A stretch of 64,000 bases of DNA from Bordetella genomosp. 13 (GTDB lineage: Bacteria; Pseudomonadota; Gammaproteobacteria; Burkholderiales; Burkholderiaceae_B): the NCBI RefSeq assembly GCF_007679965.1, contig NZ_VEHL01000001.1, positions 124,001-188,000 on the forward strand. Reading direction: 5' to 3'. Below the pieces are notes generated by a model. That model was not told where the DNA came from, ran no database searches, and saw only the letters and a list, made by a program, of their open reading frames with translations. Shown piece by piece: positions 18,301 to 26,537 of this stretch. The first letter of the stretch is position 1, and every line of letters begins with the position of its first letter. The translations under genes were made by a program, and so were the position numbers.

Positions 18301-18522
18301 GGCGCCCGGCCAGAAGGTGCGGATCACCATGACGCGGAAGGTGAAGGGCGGGTCTTCGGACTGGGCCAGGCGCGAGTAGGACATCACGCCGAACAGCGTG
18401 GCCAGCGCGATCAGGAAGACGACCAGCGGCTGGTGGCGCAGCGCCCAGGCCGAGAGATTGAAGCGGCCTTCTTCGGAGTGGCCGTGGGCCACCGCGGCGG
18501 CCTGCTCTTGCGGGGTGCTCAT
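15349..18522 (-). CDS. RND (HAE1-type) efflux pump, inner-membrane subunit
   Basis: 1057 aa, with the two-fold RND layout: one membrane helix, a large periplasmic porter domain, six helices, then the repeat. The proton-relay Asp pair is in GLLVDDAIIAVE. The N-terminal SRLAQSEDPPFTFRVMVI style resembles the TriC/VexF-like branch rather than AcrB, which lacks it (judged from memory). Typical substrates are biocides, detergents or antibiotics; the exact spectrum cannot be read. The gene lies 28 bases after the adaptor gene. Confidence 0.93.
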   Translation of the reverse strand: MSTPQEQAAAVAHGHSEEGRFNLSAWALRHQPLVVFLIALATLFGVMSYSRLAQSEDPPFTFRVMVIRTFWPGATAQQVQLQVTDRIARKLQETPNTDFMRSYSRPGESLVFYTMKDSAPAAEVAEQWYQIRKKVGDIQGMLPRGVQGPFFNDEFGDVYTNIYTLEGDGFSPAQLRDYADALRTVLLRVPGVAKVDYFGEQQERIYIEIPNAQLARLGVSPEVIGRAIDAQNGVASGGVMTTANDRVFVRPSGQLGNAQALAETLIPINGRSVRLGDIATIKRGYLDPQESEMRAGGKPVLGIGITMQPGEDVVKLGRALDARTAELRGHLPAGLSLTQVSNMPEAVSRSVDEFLEAVAEAVGIVLLVSLVSLGVRTGIVVVISIPIVLAVTALFMSMFDIGLHKVSLGTLVLALGLLVDDAIIAVEMMAVKLEQGWNRTRAAAYAYTSTAFPMLTGTLVTVAGFLPIALAKSGTGEYTRSIFQVSAIALIASWFAAVVLIPLLGYRLLPERKREAHLPHDHEHDIYDTRFYRRLRTWVAACVRRRYWVLGFTVLLFTGALAAFSLVPQQFFPNSDRPELLVDLSLQEGASITATKQQVERLEKALHGRPEIDHMVSFVGTGAPRFYLPLDQKLPQSNFAQFILTAKSVEERDKLAQWLGPVLREQFPAVRTRMSRLENGPPVGFPVQFRVSGDDIGTVRGIAEKLAGRIRDDGRTTNVQFDWDEPSQRSVRFEIDQNKARAVGITSTDVSDFLAMTLTGTTVTQYRERDQLISVDLRAAPEDRVDPARLASLSIPTPNGPVPLGSLGSVRSALEYAVVWERDRQPTITVQADVTGSAQGIDVTHAIDAGISQLRAELPVGYRIQIGGSVEESQKGQSSINDQMPLMAIVVLTLLMIQLQSFSRVMMVVLTAPLGLIGVVVALLLFDKPFGFVAMLGVIAMFGIIMRNSVILVDQIEQDIAGGAPRVDAIVGATARRFRPITLTAAAAVLALIPLLRSNFFGPMATALMGGITSATVLTLFFLPALYAAWFRVRNDERNEPAGVPPGADAGHLREGA

Positions 18523-18550
18523 GCGCGCGTCCTCGCGAGGGGGAACTTTC

Positions 18551-19687
18551 TCATGACGCGAAATCCTCGGGATGCAGCGGCGGCACGGGTCGCACTTTCT
18601 CGCCGGCCGAGACCGTGTGCACGCCCTGCCAAACGATGCGTTCGTCCTTCGCGATGCCGGCGGACACGGTGATGGTGCGTTCGTTGAAGCGCTGCACCGT
18701 GACGCGGCGCAGTTCCAGCACGTCCTCGCCCGGTTTGACCACCCAGACCGCGGGTTCGGGGCCGTCGTGGAACAGGGCGGTGGAAGGCAGCGTGTAGGTG
18801 GCCGCGCCGCTCGGGGCCTGGTCCAGCGCGATGCTGGCCGTCATGCCCAGGCGCGCATCGGCGCCGGCATCGTGCAGCGTGAAGCGGGCGCGGAAGGTGC
18901 GGGTCTGCGGGTCTGCGGCGGGCGCCAGCTCGCGCAGCGTGGCCTGCAGCGTACGGCCGGGGGCGGCCGGCAGCGTGACGGCGGCGCGCTGCCCGACGGC
19001 CAGGCCCGCCAGCACGTTCTCGGGCACGTCGCAGGTGACGTCCACGTCGCCCGCCCAGGCCAGGCTGTAGACGGCATCGCCCGCAGCGACGTTCTGGCCG
19101 GTGTCGGCGCGCTCGGCGGTGACGACGCCGGCATGGTCGGCAACCAGGGTGGTGTAGCTGAGCTGGTCCTTGGCCAGCGCGGCCTGCTGGGCGGCGCTGT
19201 CGCGCTGGGCCAGGGCCGAGGCGTAGGCGTTCTGCGTCTGCTCGAGCTGGCTGGCGGCGATCAGTTGCTCGCGGGCCTGGGCGCGGTCGCGGGCCAGTTG
19301 CTGGCGCGCGTACTCCAGCTGATGCTGCGCCGCGGACAGCTGCGACTGCGCCGCGGCCGCGTTCTTGGTGGCGTCGGCTGGATCCAGCCGCGCCACGGCC
19401 TGTCCGGCTTTCACTGCATCGCCCAGGCGCACCTTGCGTTCGATGATCTTGCCGCCGACGCGGAACGACAACTGCGTGCTGTATCGCGACTCGACCTGGC
19501 CGGGCAGCGTGATGCGCGGCGCCCTGGCGTCGGGTTGCGCGGGCATGGCGACCACGGGCCGCGGCACGGGCGGCGGGGCCTCGCCCTTGCCGCAGCCGCC
19601 CAGCGCCCCGAGGCACAGCAGCAGCGCGGCGGCGCGCGCAGGAGAAATCGGCGAACGCGCGAAAGGGCGCGGACCAGGAGCAGGCAT
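18551..19687 (-). CDS. RND efflux periplasmic adaptor lipoprotein
   Basis: 378 aa. A signal peptide ends in LGGC (lipobox Cys about residue 32). Beta-barrel and lipoyl halves flank a coiled coil (about residues 100-170, rich in Ala/Gln and containing ARQQLARDRAQAREQL). It bridges the pump and outer-membrane factor. First gene of the efflux operon; its start faces the TetR gene across a region with a long dyad. Confidence 0.92.
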   Translation of the reverse strand: MPAPGPRPFARSPISPARAAALLLCLGALGGCGKGEAPPPVPRPVVAMPAQPDARAPRITLPGQVESRYSTQLSFRVGGKIIERKVRLGDAVKAGQAVARLDPADATKNAAAAQSQLSAAQHQLEYARQQLARDRAQAREQLIAASQLEQTQNAYASALAQRDSAAQQAALAKDQLSYTTLVADHAGVVTAERADTGQNVAAGDAVYSLAWAGDVDVTCDVPENVLAGLAVGQRAAVTLPAAPGRTLQATLRELAPAADPQTRTFRARFTLHDAGADARLGMTASIALDQAPSGAATYTLPSTALFHDGPEPAVWVVKPGEDVLELRRVTVQRFNERTITVSAGIAKDERIVWQGVHTVSAGEKVRPVPPLHPEDFAS

Positions 19688-19759
19688 GAAAACCTCGGCG
19701 CGGGATGAGGCGGCGCCGATATTGCGGCACCGCGGCGGACTGCGATGGAGCGAATTCTA

Positions 19760-19791
19760 ATTCGACTGTGTATTCAAATACAACTATGAAT
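19760..19791. promoter_or_regulatory. 32-bp dyad between RND operon and tetR (candidate TetR operator)
   Basis: An inner perfect inverted repeat TGTATT-CA-AATACA (19769-19782) shares its centre with outer arms ATTC (19760-19763) and GAAT (19788-19791). A second small dyad, CGAAT-TCTA-ATTCG, lies at 19751-19764. The region is AT-rich, within 75 bases of the adaptor gene and 32 bases of tetR, the classic place for a TetR operator controlling both. Confidence 0.6.
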
Positions 19792-19822
19792 CTGAAATCG
19801 GTCCGAGTGCTACACTGCCGCG

Positions 19823-20437
19823 ATGGAAAAAGTCCGACTGACGCGCGAGCAGAGCCGCCACCAGACGCGCCAGCGCCTGTTGGACGCGGCGCAGCGCCTG
19901 TTCGTCGCCAAGGGCTACGGCGCCAGCAGCGTCGAGGACATCGCGGAAGAAGCCGGCTATACGCGCGGCGCGTTCTATTCGAATTTCGGCGGCAAGTCCG
20001 AAATGCTGATGGAACTGCTGCGCCGTGACCACGAGGCCCACACCAGCGAAATGCAGGCCATCTTCGACGGCGAAACCACGCGCGAGCAGCTGGAATCCCG
20101 CATCGTGGCCTTCTACAGCCAGCTGTACCAGAACGACGACTGTTTCCTGCTGTGGGTCGAGGCCAAGCTGCAGGCGGCCCGCGATCCCCAGTTCCGCGAC
20201 GCCTTCCTCGCCTTCACGCGCGAGCAGCGCGCCGCGGTGGCCGACTATGCGCGGCAGTTCATGCAGCGCACCGGCGCCTCGCTGGGCATGACGCCCGAAG
20301 AGCTTGCGCTGGGCCTGGTGGCCCTATGCGACGGCATCAAGTTCAGCCACACCTTCGATCCGCAGGAAGTCACCGATGCGCTGACCGAGGCGGTGCTGGG
20401 CGGATTCTTCCGGCGCGTGGTGTTCGGGCGGGCATAG
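19823..20437 (+). CDS. TetR-family repressor of the adjacent efflux operon
   Basis: 204 aa. The N-terminal HTH is clear (TRQRLLDAAQRLFVAKGYG, then SVEDIAEEAGYTRGAFYSNF, then GGKSEMLMELL). The C-terminal ligand domain resembles AcrR-type regulators with YAELWLE-like sequence replaced by FLLWVEAKLQA. It is divergent from the RND operon, so it probably represses that operon and itself until a pump substrate binds. Confidence 0.9.
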   Translation: MEKVRLTREQSRHQTRQRLLDAAQRLFVAKGYGASSVEDIAEEAGYTRGAFYSNFGGKSEMLMELLRRDHEAHTSEMQAIFDGETTREQLESRIVAFYSQLYQNDDCFLLWVEAKLQAARDPQFRDAFLAFTREQRAAVADYARQFMQRTGASLGMTPEELALGLVALCDGIKFSHTFDPQEVTDALTEAVLGGFFRRVVFGRA

Positions 20438-20521
20438 ATCTTGCGGAGGGCTCGCACGCCTGAAGCGGGAATCGATTGATGCGAACCGGGCGGGCATGGT
20501 CCGCATGCGCCGCCGCTTAGA

Positions 20522-21043
20522 ATGCCCCGAATGTTCCACTTCCCTCGCACCTCTACGACACATCGGCCGAGCCTGTCGCTGCTCGGCCTGCTGTTGTTCG
20601 CGCTGACGCTGCGCGCGCTGGTGCCGGTGGGGTACATGCCCGATGCGCAGGCCCTGCGCGAGGGTCGCCTGGCGCTGGCGTTCTGCGCGGCGGCGGGCGG
20701 CCTGCCGCTGGCACCGCGCGTCCCGATGTCGATGGGCGGGATGCATGCGGGGATGGATCATGCGGACATGACGGACACGGCCGGCGCGGGCGCGATGGCG
20801 TCCATGGCGCATGGCCACCCGGATCACGGTCCCGGGCATTCCGGCAGCGCGGCAGGGCAGGAATGCCCCTTCGGGCTGATCGCGCATCAGGCGCTGGATT
20901 CCTCGGCCGTTACGTTGGCCGTGGCGGCGCTGCCGGCCACGCGCCGCGCGCCGCCGCCGCCCGCCGCCGACAGTCCGGCCCCGCCCATGCCGGCGGCCGG
21001 TCCGCCGCTGGGGCCGCGCGCCCCGCCGCACGGTCTTGGATGA
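20522..21043 (+). CDS. DUF2946-family protein with Met/His-rich segment
   Basis: 173 aa. An N-terminal membrane/signal segment (SLLGLLLFALTLRALVPVGYMPD) carries the DUF2946 hallmark ALVPxGYMPD, and ECPFG occurs later. Between about residues 65 and 115 lie many Met and His residues (MSMGGMHAGMDHADM; MAHGHPDHGPGH), a composition typical of exported copper or other soft-metal binders. The C-terminal 50 residues are Pro/Ala-rich. Function in the family is not established. It precedes the PepSY membrane gene on the same strand. Confidence 0.75.
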   Translation: MPRMFHFPRTSTTHRPSLSLLGLLLFALTLRALVPVGYMPDAQALREGRLALAFCAAAGGLPLAPRVPMSMGGMHAGMDHADMTDTAGAGAMASMAHGHPDHGPGHSGSAAGQECPFGLIAHQALDSSAVTLAVAALPATRRAPPPPAADSPAPPMPAAGPPLGPRAPPHGLG

Positions 21044-21119
21044 CACGTACGGGTGCGCGCCGATGCGCGCACGAAGGCCGCGCACGATCGTGCGGCGCTC
21101 GTTGTTCTCCGAGATTCCC

Positions 21120-22541
21120 ATGTCTACCCACACCCTGGATACTGGCGCGCGTCCGCGCGCCCGGGCCGCGGCCGGCAGCCCCTTACTGGCGCTGGTCACC
21201 CGCCTGCATTTCTACATCGGACTGTTCGTCGGTCCCTTCATCCTGGTGGCCGCGGTCACCGGCACGCTGTTCGTCCTGACGCCCCAGATCGAGAACTGGC
21301 TGTACGCCGACCAGCTGCGCACCGAAAGCGCAGGGCAGGCCCAGCCGCTGGCGCGCCAGGTCGAGGCCGCGCAGGCGCGCATCGGCGCCGGGCCGCGCCT
21401 GTTCGCGGTGCGGCCCGCGCCGCGTCCCGGCGACACCACGCGCGTGATGTTCTCGCAGCCCGGCCTGGGCGATTCCGAGAGCCGCGCCCTGTTCGTCGAC
21501 CCGGTCACGCTGGACGTCCGGGGCGACATGATCGTCTACGGCACCAGCGGCTCGCTGCCGTTTCGCACCACGCTGGACTATCTGCACCGCAACCTGATGC
21601 TGGGCGAGCTTGGCCGCAACTACAGCGAACTGGCGGCGTCGTGGACCTGGATCGCCTCGCTGGGCGGCCTGGCGCTGTGGTTCGTCTCGCGGCAACGCAA
21701 TGGCGCCGCCGCGGCCGCGCGCAGCCCGCGCCTGCGGACGCGGCGCTGGCATACGCTGCTGGGCCTTTGGCTGGCGGTGGGATTGCTGTTCCTGTCGGCC
21801 ACCGGCCTGACCTGGTCGAACTGGGCGGGCGCGCGCGTGGACCAGCTGCGCGCGCAGCTGGGCTGGATCACCCCGTCGGTGTCGATGGCGGTGGCGGCCC
21901 CCGGCGGCACTGCCATGCCCATGGGCGGCGAGCACGCCGATCATCACGGCATGCACGCCTCCAGCGCCGCGCCCGCGCCCACGGCCGCGGTCGCGCAGGA
22001 TTTCGACCGCGTGCTCGAATCCGCGCGCCGGGGCGGCATCGACGCCAGCGAACTGGAGATCCGCCCGCCGCGCGCGGCCGACCAGGGCTGGATGGTCCGC
22101 GAAGTCGATCGGTCCTGGCCCACGCAGGTCGACACCGTCGTCATCGACCCCGCCTCGCATGCCATCACCAGCCGGGCCGACTTCGCCACCTTTCCCCTGA
22201 TCGCCAAGCTGATCCGCTGGGGCGTGGACATGCACATGGGCATCCTGTTCGGCTGGCCCAACCAGCTGCTGATGGCGGCCATCGGCACGGCGCTTTCCGC
22301 GATGGTCGTGCTGGGCTACCGCATGTGGTGGCTGCGGCGGCCCGTTGCGGGCACCGGCGCCCTGACGCTGACCCAGGCGTGGCTGGGCCTGTCCGGCGGG
22401 CTGCGCGCCGTGGTGGCGACCGTCGCCGTGGTGCTGGGCTGGTGCCTGCCCGTGATGGGCGTCAGCCTGCTGGCGTTCCTGGCGGTGGACGTGGTGCGCA
22501 GCCTGTGGAGAGGCGAGCGCGCGCAGGCGCGTCCCGCGTGA
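21120..22541 (+). CDS. PepSY-associated membrane protein
   Basis: 473 aa with about four to five membrane helices: RLHFYIGLFVGPFILVAAV at the start and helices near residues 180, 215, 385 and 430. PepSY-TM proteins of this kind (PiuB-like) are linked to iron/siderophore or copper uptake and reduction. A soluble loop around residues 255-285 is His/Met-rich (PMGGEHADHHGMHA). An upstream in-frame ATG at 21036 overlaps the DUF2946 gene; the ATG at 21120 fits the family N-terminus. Pairing with a Met/His-rich protein suggests a shared metal role. Confidence 0.8.
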   Translation: MSTHTLDTGARPRARAAAGSPLLALVTRLHFYIGLFVGPFILVAAVTGTLFVLTPQIENWLYADQLRTESAGQAQPLARQVEAAQARIGAGPRLFAVRPAPRPGDTTRVMFSQPGLGDSESRALFVDPVTLDVRGDMIVYGTSGSLPFRTTLDYLHRNLMLGELGRNYSELAASWTWIASLGGLALWFVSRQRNGAAAAARSPRLRTRRWHTLLGLWLAVGLLFLSATGLTWSNWAGARVDQLRAQLGWITPSVSMAVAAPGGTAMPMGGEHADHHGMHASSAAPAPTAAVAQDFDRVLESARRGGIDASELEIRPPRAADQGWMVREVDRSWPTQVDTVVIDPASHAITSRADFATFPLIAKLIRWGVDMHMGILFGWPNQLLMAAIGTALSAMVVLGYRMWWLRRPVAGTGALTLTQAWLGLSGGLRAVVATVAVVLGWCLPVMGVSLLAFLAVDVVRSLWRGERAQARPA

Positions 22542-22548
22542 GGCGCCG

Positions 22549-24036
22549 CTACGGATAGCCCGCCGCGATGTGCGGATTGCGGAACGGCAACTGCGACAGG
22601 TCCTGGCAGGCGGGGCCCGGCGCATCGCAATCGATGATCTCCGCGCAACGGTCGGCGAAAGCCGCGCGGAAATGGTTCTTCGCCTTCACGCACAGCAGCC
22701 GCAGCGCGTCCAGGTCGATGCCGTGCAAGGCGTAGAGCGCCGGGTCGTCCAGCGCCACCACGCGCTCGGTGACGATGACGCGCACCGAGGGCTGGTCCAG
22801 CAGCTTCAGCACCGCGCTGCGCCCGCACTGTCTTTCGACGCCGGTCTGCATCGGTCCGCTGTTGCGGAAGATGCCGTTGGTCAGACGCTCCACGCTGACG
22901 CGAGCGGCCACGCCCGGGCCGAAATGCGGGCCATGGCGTCCGCCGAGAACCACGTCCAGCGTGCCGCCCTGGCCGGCCGCCACGGCGGCCTGCACGACGT
23001 CGGGCGCCGCGAAGCCCGCGTACAGGCTCGGAACCTGCGGCCTGGCATCCAGCAGCGCACGGAACAGCCCCGGCGTGTCCGACGCGCCGCCGGACATCGG
23101 ATTGTCCCCCGAGTCGGTCACGGCGAGCAGCCCCGGCGCTTCACTGTGCAACGCGCGCGACACCGCGTCCGCCGGCGTGGGCAGCTGCAGGCGGAACTGG
23201 CCGGCCAGGTCGTGGACCCGATCCATGACGCGCCGCGCGGCGGCGGCCGCGGCATCGCCTTCCGGGTCCTGCGCGGCATCGCTGGATACCATTACCGACG
23301 CCCCGGTCCAGGCGGTGTCGGAATACGGAAACCCGCCGAATACGGAGACCTCCAGCACGGGACCGGTCGTCGCCGTGCGCGCGGCGGCTTCGAGTTCGTG
23401 CATCGGGCCCGCGGCGGTGCGCATGTTGATGCTGGGCAGCACCACGCGTTCGTTCAGCAGCACGCGGCGCGTGCGCAGGCCCTGTTCGACGCAGCGGACC
23501 AGGCCATCCAGCACGCGCTGGGCGGTCTCGTCCATGTCGACGTGCGGGTGCGTGCGATAGACGCTGGCCACGTCCAGCAGCGCGGCCCAGTCGGCCGGCA
23601 TGTTTCCGTGCAGATCGAAACTGGCGCCCAGCGGCACCTCGGGCAGCTGCGCGCGCACCATTCGCGCGATGTCCAGTTCGGGCGTCTCGCGATGGCGCGT
23701 GATGGCCGCGCCGTGCAGCGACAGGTACACCGCATCCCACGGGCCGTCCGCCAGGCCCTGCCGCAGGTCGGCGGTGTAGCGCTGCAGCACCGCCTCGTCG
23801 ATGGGGCCGCCGGGCAGGGCGGATGCGCAACGCAGCACCACGACGTCCCAATCGGGACGCGTATCGGCGAACCGCGCCACCGCGCCGAGCTCGGTGGCGG
23901 TGCCGCGCATGGCCTCCAGCGCCTGCGCGCCGCTGCGCCATTCGTACTGTTCGAAGTGGGCGAAGGTGGTCGGCGCCGGGCAGAAGGCATTGCCCTCGAA
24001 CCAGAACCGCGCCACCGCCAGGCGTTTGCGCGTCAT
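22549..24036 (-). CDS. M81-family (MlrC-like) metallopeptidase
   Basis: 495 aa, matching MlrC, the enzyme that degrades linearised microcystin; most bacterial members act on unknown peptides or amides. Visible family parts are FWFEGNAFCPAPTTF at the N-terminus, YLSLHGAAI, SFDLHGN (metal-binding His/Asp) and TDSGDNPMSGG. Its ATG overlaps the Bug receptor stop (ATGA), so receptor and enzyme are co-translated. It probably hydrolyses an amide-containing solute imported with help of the receptor (inference). Confidence 0.88.
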   Translation of the reverse strand: MTRKRLAVARFWFEGNAFCPAPTTFAHFEQYEWRSGAQALEAMRGTATELGAVARFADTRPDWDVVVLRCASALPGGPIDEAVLQRYTADLRQGLADGPWDAVYLSLHGAAITRHRETPELDIARMVRAQLPEVPLGASFDLHGNMPADWAALLDVASVYRTHPHVDMDETAQRVLDGLVRCVEQGLRTRRVLLNERVVLPSINMRTAAGPMHELEAAARTATTGPVLEVSVFGGFPYSDTAWTGASVMVSSDAAQDPEGDAAAAAARRVMDRVHDLAGQFRLQLPTPADAVSRALHSEAPGLLAVTDSGDNPMSGGASDTPGLFRALLDARPQVPSLYAGFAAPDVVQAAVAAGQGGTLDVVLGGRHGPHFGPGVAARVSVERLTNGIFRNSGPMQTGVERQCGRSAVLKLLDQPSVRVIVTERVVALDDPALYALHGIDLDALRLLCVKAKNHFRAAFADRCAEIIDCDAPGPACQDLSQLPFRNPHIAAGYP

Positions 24037-25037
24037 TTCACCTTGTCCTTGATGTCGGCCAGGAGCTTGCCGAAGCGGGCCTGCTCGGCCTGCAGGTGCT
24101 GCGCCAGCTGCTGAGGCGGGCCGCCGACGGGAATGGCGCCCAGTTCGCGAAACTTGGCCTGGGTGGCGGGCTCTTTCTCGAACGCGTCGATGACGGCGCT
24201 GATGCGTTCGGCGACCGGACGCGGCGTGCCGGCCGGCGCGACGACCACGAACCAGGAGTTCAGCACGTAGCCGGGCACGGTGTCCTTCACCGGGCGCACG
24301 CCCGGCAGCACGTCCAGTTCGTGCTCGCTGGCCACGCCCAGCGCCACTTCCTTGCCCGCGCGCACGTAGCCCAGCGAGGTGGGCACGTTGTCGCCGACCA
24401 GCTGGATGTGGCCCGCGATGAGATCGGCGGCGGCCTGCGCGCCGCCCTTGAACGGCACGTGCTCGATCTGCACGCCCGTCAGCTGTTTCAGCAGCTCCAG
24501 CTGGATGTGGCCCGTGCTGCCCACGCCGGGCGACCCCCAGTTGAGCTTGCCCGGCTGGGCGCGGGCCCTGTCGATGAGATCCTTCATGGTTTTCAGGCCG
24601 GTGCCGGGATAGGCCAGGATCACGTTCGGCACGTCCGCCACGTACGACACCGCCGTGAAATCCTTGGCGGGATCGAAGCTCATGTCCTGGTAGATGTGCG
24701 GATTGATGGCCAGCGGTCCCGGCGTGCCCAGAAGCAGGGTGTAGCCGTCCGGCGCGGCACGTGCCACCAGGCCCGCCCCGATGTTGGCGCCGGCGCCGGG
24801 CTTGTTCTCCACCACCACCGTCTGCTTCAGTCCCTTGGACAGGCCCTCGGCCACCAGGCGCGCCAGCAGGTCGGTGGTGCCGCCCGCACCGAAAGGCACG
24901 ATCAACGTGATGGGGCGCGTCGGCCAGTCATCGGCCGCGGCGGCCGGGCCGGCGGCCGCCAGCAGCGCCGCCAGCGCGGTGCCGGCCAGGAGGTTGCGGC
25001 GCATCCGCCGCGTGGAGTGTTTGCCGTGCCGTGCCAT
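24033..25037 (-). CDS. Bug-family tripartite transporter substrate-binding protein
   Basis: 334 aa from the chosen ATG, with a signal peptide (RRNLLAGTALAALLAAAGP, cleavage near AAA-ADD). Mature sequence DWPTRPITLIVPFGAGG, then TTDLLARLVAEGL and NWGSPGVGSTGHIQ, is standard Bug. It binds an organic acid or amino-acid-like ligand in the periplasm. A frame-compatible ATG at 25097 would place 20 extra codons across the 41-bp dyad, so the later start is favoured. First gene of a two-gene unit with the M81 enzyme. Confidence 0.9.
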   Translation of the reverse strand: MARHGKHSTRRMRRNLLAGTALAALLAAAGPAAAADDWPTRPITLIVPFGAGGTTDLLARLVAEGLSKGLKQTVVVENKPGAGANIGAGLVARAAPDGYTLLLGTPGPLAINPHIYQDMSFDPAKDFTAVSYVADVPNVILAYPGTGLKTMKDLIDRARAQPGKLNWGSPGVGSTGHIQLELLKQLTGVQIEHVPFKGGAQAAADLIAGHIQLVGDNVPTSLGYVRAGKEVALGVASEHELDVLPGVRPVKDTVPGYVLNSWFVVVAPAGTPRPVAERISAVIDAFEKEPATQAKFRELGAIPVGGPPQQLAQHLQAEQARFGKLLADIKDKVK

Positions 25038-25076
25038 GTTTTCCGCCTTGAGGGATGACGTCATTGAGATAAAAAT

Positions 25077-25117
25077 GAACATATGATCTATATTCATCTA
25101 AAATAGATCATATGTTC
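25077..25117. promoter_or_regulatory. 41-bp dyad: perfect 15-bp inverted repeat between divergent genes
   Basis: GAACATATGATCTAT at 25077-25091 and its exact reverse complement at 25103-25117, separated by 11 bases. It is strongly AT-rich within GC-rich DNA and sits between the Bug/M81 unit and the aminotransferase/RpiR unit. A binding site for the RpiR regulator encoded 1.4 kb away is the simplest reading (inference). Confidence 0.7.
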
Positions 25118-25162
25118 CGCCGCTCCGGCCGGTCAAGTTCCTGAGGGTCTCCTGGAATCGCC

Positions 25163-26503
25163 ATGACGCACATCATTCACCGCAATCCCCGCAAGACGCT
25201 GGCTACAGTCGTGGGGGGAGAGGGCAGCTTCCTGATCGACCAGGATGGCAAGCGGTACTACGACGGGTCCGGCGGCGCGGCGGTGTCGTGCCTGGGCCAC
25301 GTCCATCCCGAAGTGGTCGAGGCCGTGGTGGCGCAGGTGCGCAAGCTGGAATACGCGCACACCAGCTTCTTCACCAACGAGCCGGCCGAACGGCTGGCCG
25401 ACTTCCTGGCGCGCCGCTCCCCGTCCGGATTGTCGAATGTCTATTTCCTGTCGAGCGGTTCCGAGGCGGTGGAAACGGCGCTGAAGATGGCGCGGCAATA
25501 CCACGTCGAGCGCGGCCAGCCGCAGCGCCGCCACACCATCGCGCGGCTGCAGAGCTATCACGGCAATACGCTGGGCGCGCTGGGCATAGGCGGGCATCGC
25601 GGCCGGCGCGCGCTGTTCCAGCCCCTGCTGGTGCCCACGCGGCACGTGTCGCCGTGCTTCGCCCATCACTACAAGCAGGCGGGCGAGTCCGACGACGACT
25701 ACGGCACGCGCCTGGCGCGCGAACTCGAGGACACCATCCTGGAGCTGGGCGCGGATTCGGTATCCGCCTTCATCGCCGAGACGGTCGGCGGGGCCACGGC
25801 GGGCGCCGTGTGTGCGGTGCCGGGCTATTTCCGCAAGATCCGCGAGGTATGCGACCGCCATGGTGTGCTGCTGGTCCTGGACGAAGTCATGAGCGGGCTG
25901 GGCCGCACCGGGCATTACCACGCGTTCGAGGCCGAACAGGTCGTGCCCGACCTGCTGTGCCTGGCCAAGGGACTGGGCGGCGGCTACCAGCCGATCGCTG
26001 CCGTGGTCGCGCACGACCGGGTCGTCCAGGCGTACGCGGCGGGCTCCGGGGCCTTCCAGCACGGGCATACGTACGTGGGCCATCCGGTGGCGTGCGCGGC
26101 GGCGCTGGCGGTGCAGACCGTGGTGGAGCGCGACGGGCTGGTGCAGCGTTCCGCCGACCTGGGCGCCTATCTGCAGCAGCGGCTGCGCGAGCGCTTCGGC
26201 GAGCACCCGCACGTGGGCGACGTGCGCGGCCGCGGCCTGTTCCAGGCACTGGAGTTCGTGGCGGATCGCAAGGCCGGCAAGACGTTCGCGCCGCGTGCCC
26301 AGTTGCATGCGCGCATCAAGGACGAGGCGCTGGCGCGCGGCCTGCTGTGCTATTCGGGCGGGGGCACCATCGACGGCGAGCGCGGCGACCACGTCCTGCT
26401 GGCGCCGCCGTACGTGACCACCGAAGCGGAACTTGACGCGGCGCTGGACTGCCTGGCGCAGGCGGTGGAAGCGGCGATCGGCCAGGCACGAGCCTTAGAA
26501 TGA
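25163..26503 (+). CDS. Class III PLP-dependent aminotransferase
   Basis: 446 aa. The PLP lysine is K269 in CLAKGLGGGYQPI; VLDEVMSGLGRTG carries the cofactor-ring Asp and YHGNTLGALGIGG the phosphate-binding part. The family transfers omega- or alpha-amino groups to pyruvate or 2-oxoglutarate. It is divergent from a Bug/M81 pair and followed after 34 bases by an RpiR regulator, which suggests catabolism of an amino compound released by the M81 enzyme (inference). Confidence 0.92.
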   Translation: MTHIIHRNPRKTLATVVGGEGSFLIDQDGKRYYDGSGGAAVSCLGHVHPEVVEAVVAQVRKLEYAHTSFFTNEPAERLADFLARRSPSGLSNVYFLSSGSEAVETALKMARQYHVERGQPQRRHTIARLQSYHGNTLGALGIGGHRGRRALFQPLLVPTRHVSPCFAHHYKQAGESDDDYGTRLARELEDTILELGADSVSAFIAETVGGATAGAVCAVPGYFRKIREVCDRHGVLLVLDEVMSGLGRTGHYHAFEAEQVVPDLLCLAKGLGGGYQPIAAVVAHDRVVQAYAAGSGAFQHGHTYVGHPVACAAALAVQTVVERDGLVQRSADLGAYLQQRLRERFGEHPHVGDVRGRGLFQALEFVADRKAGKTFAPRAQLHARIKDEALARGLLCYSGGGTIDGERGDHVLLAPPYVTTEAELDAALDCLAQAVEAAIGQARALE

Positions 26504-26537
26504 GCGCTTTTCCACGTTCCCGCCTCCAGGAAGTCCG

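Noticed and set aside
13924..18672. A 1582-codon open frame opposite the RND pump and outer-membrane factor genes
   Set aside because: It is a shadow of GC-rich coding sequence; it is His/Gln/Arg-rich without domains and lies across two well-supported genes.
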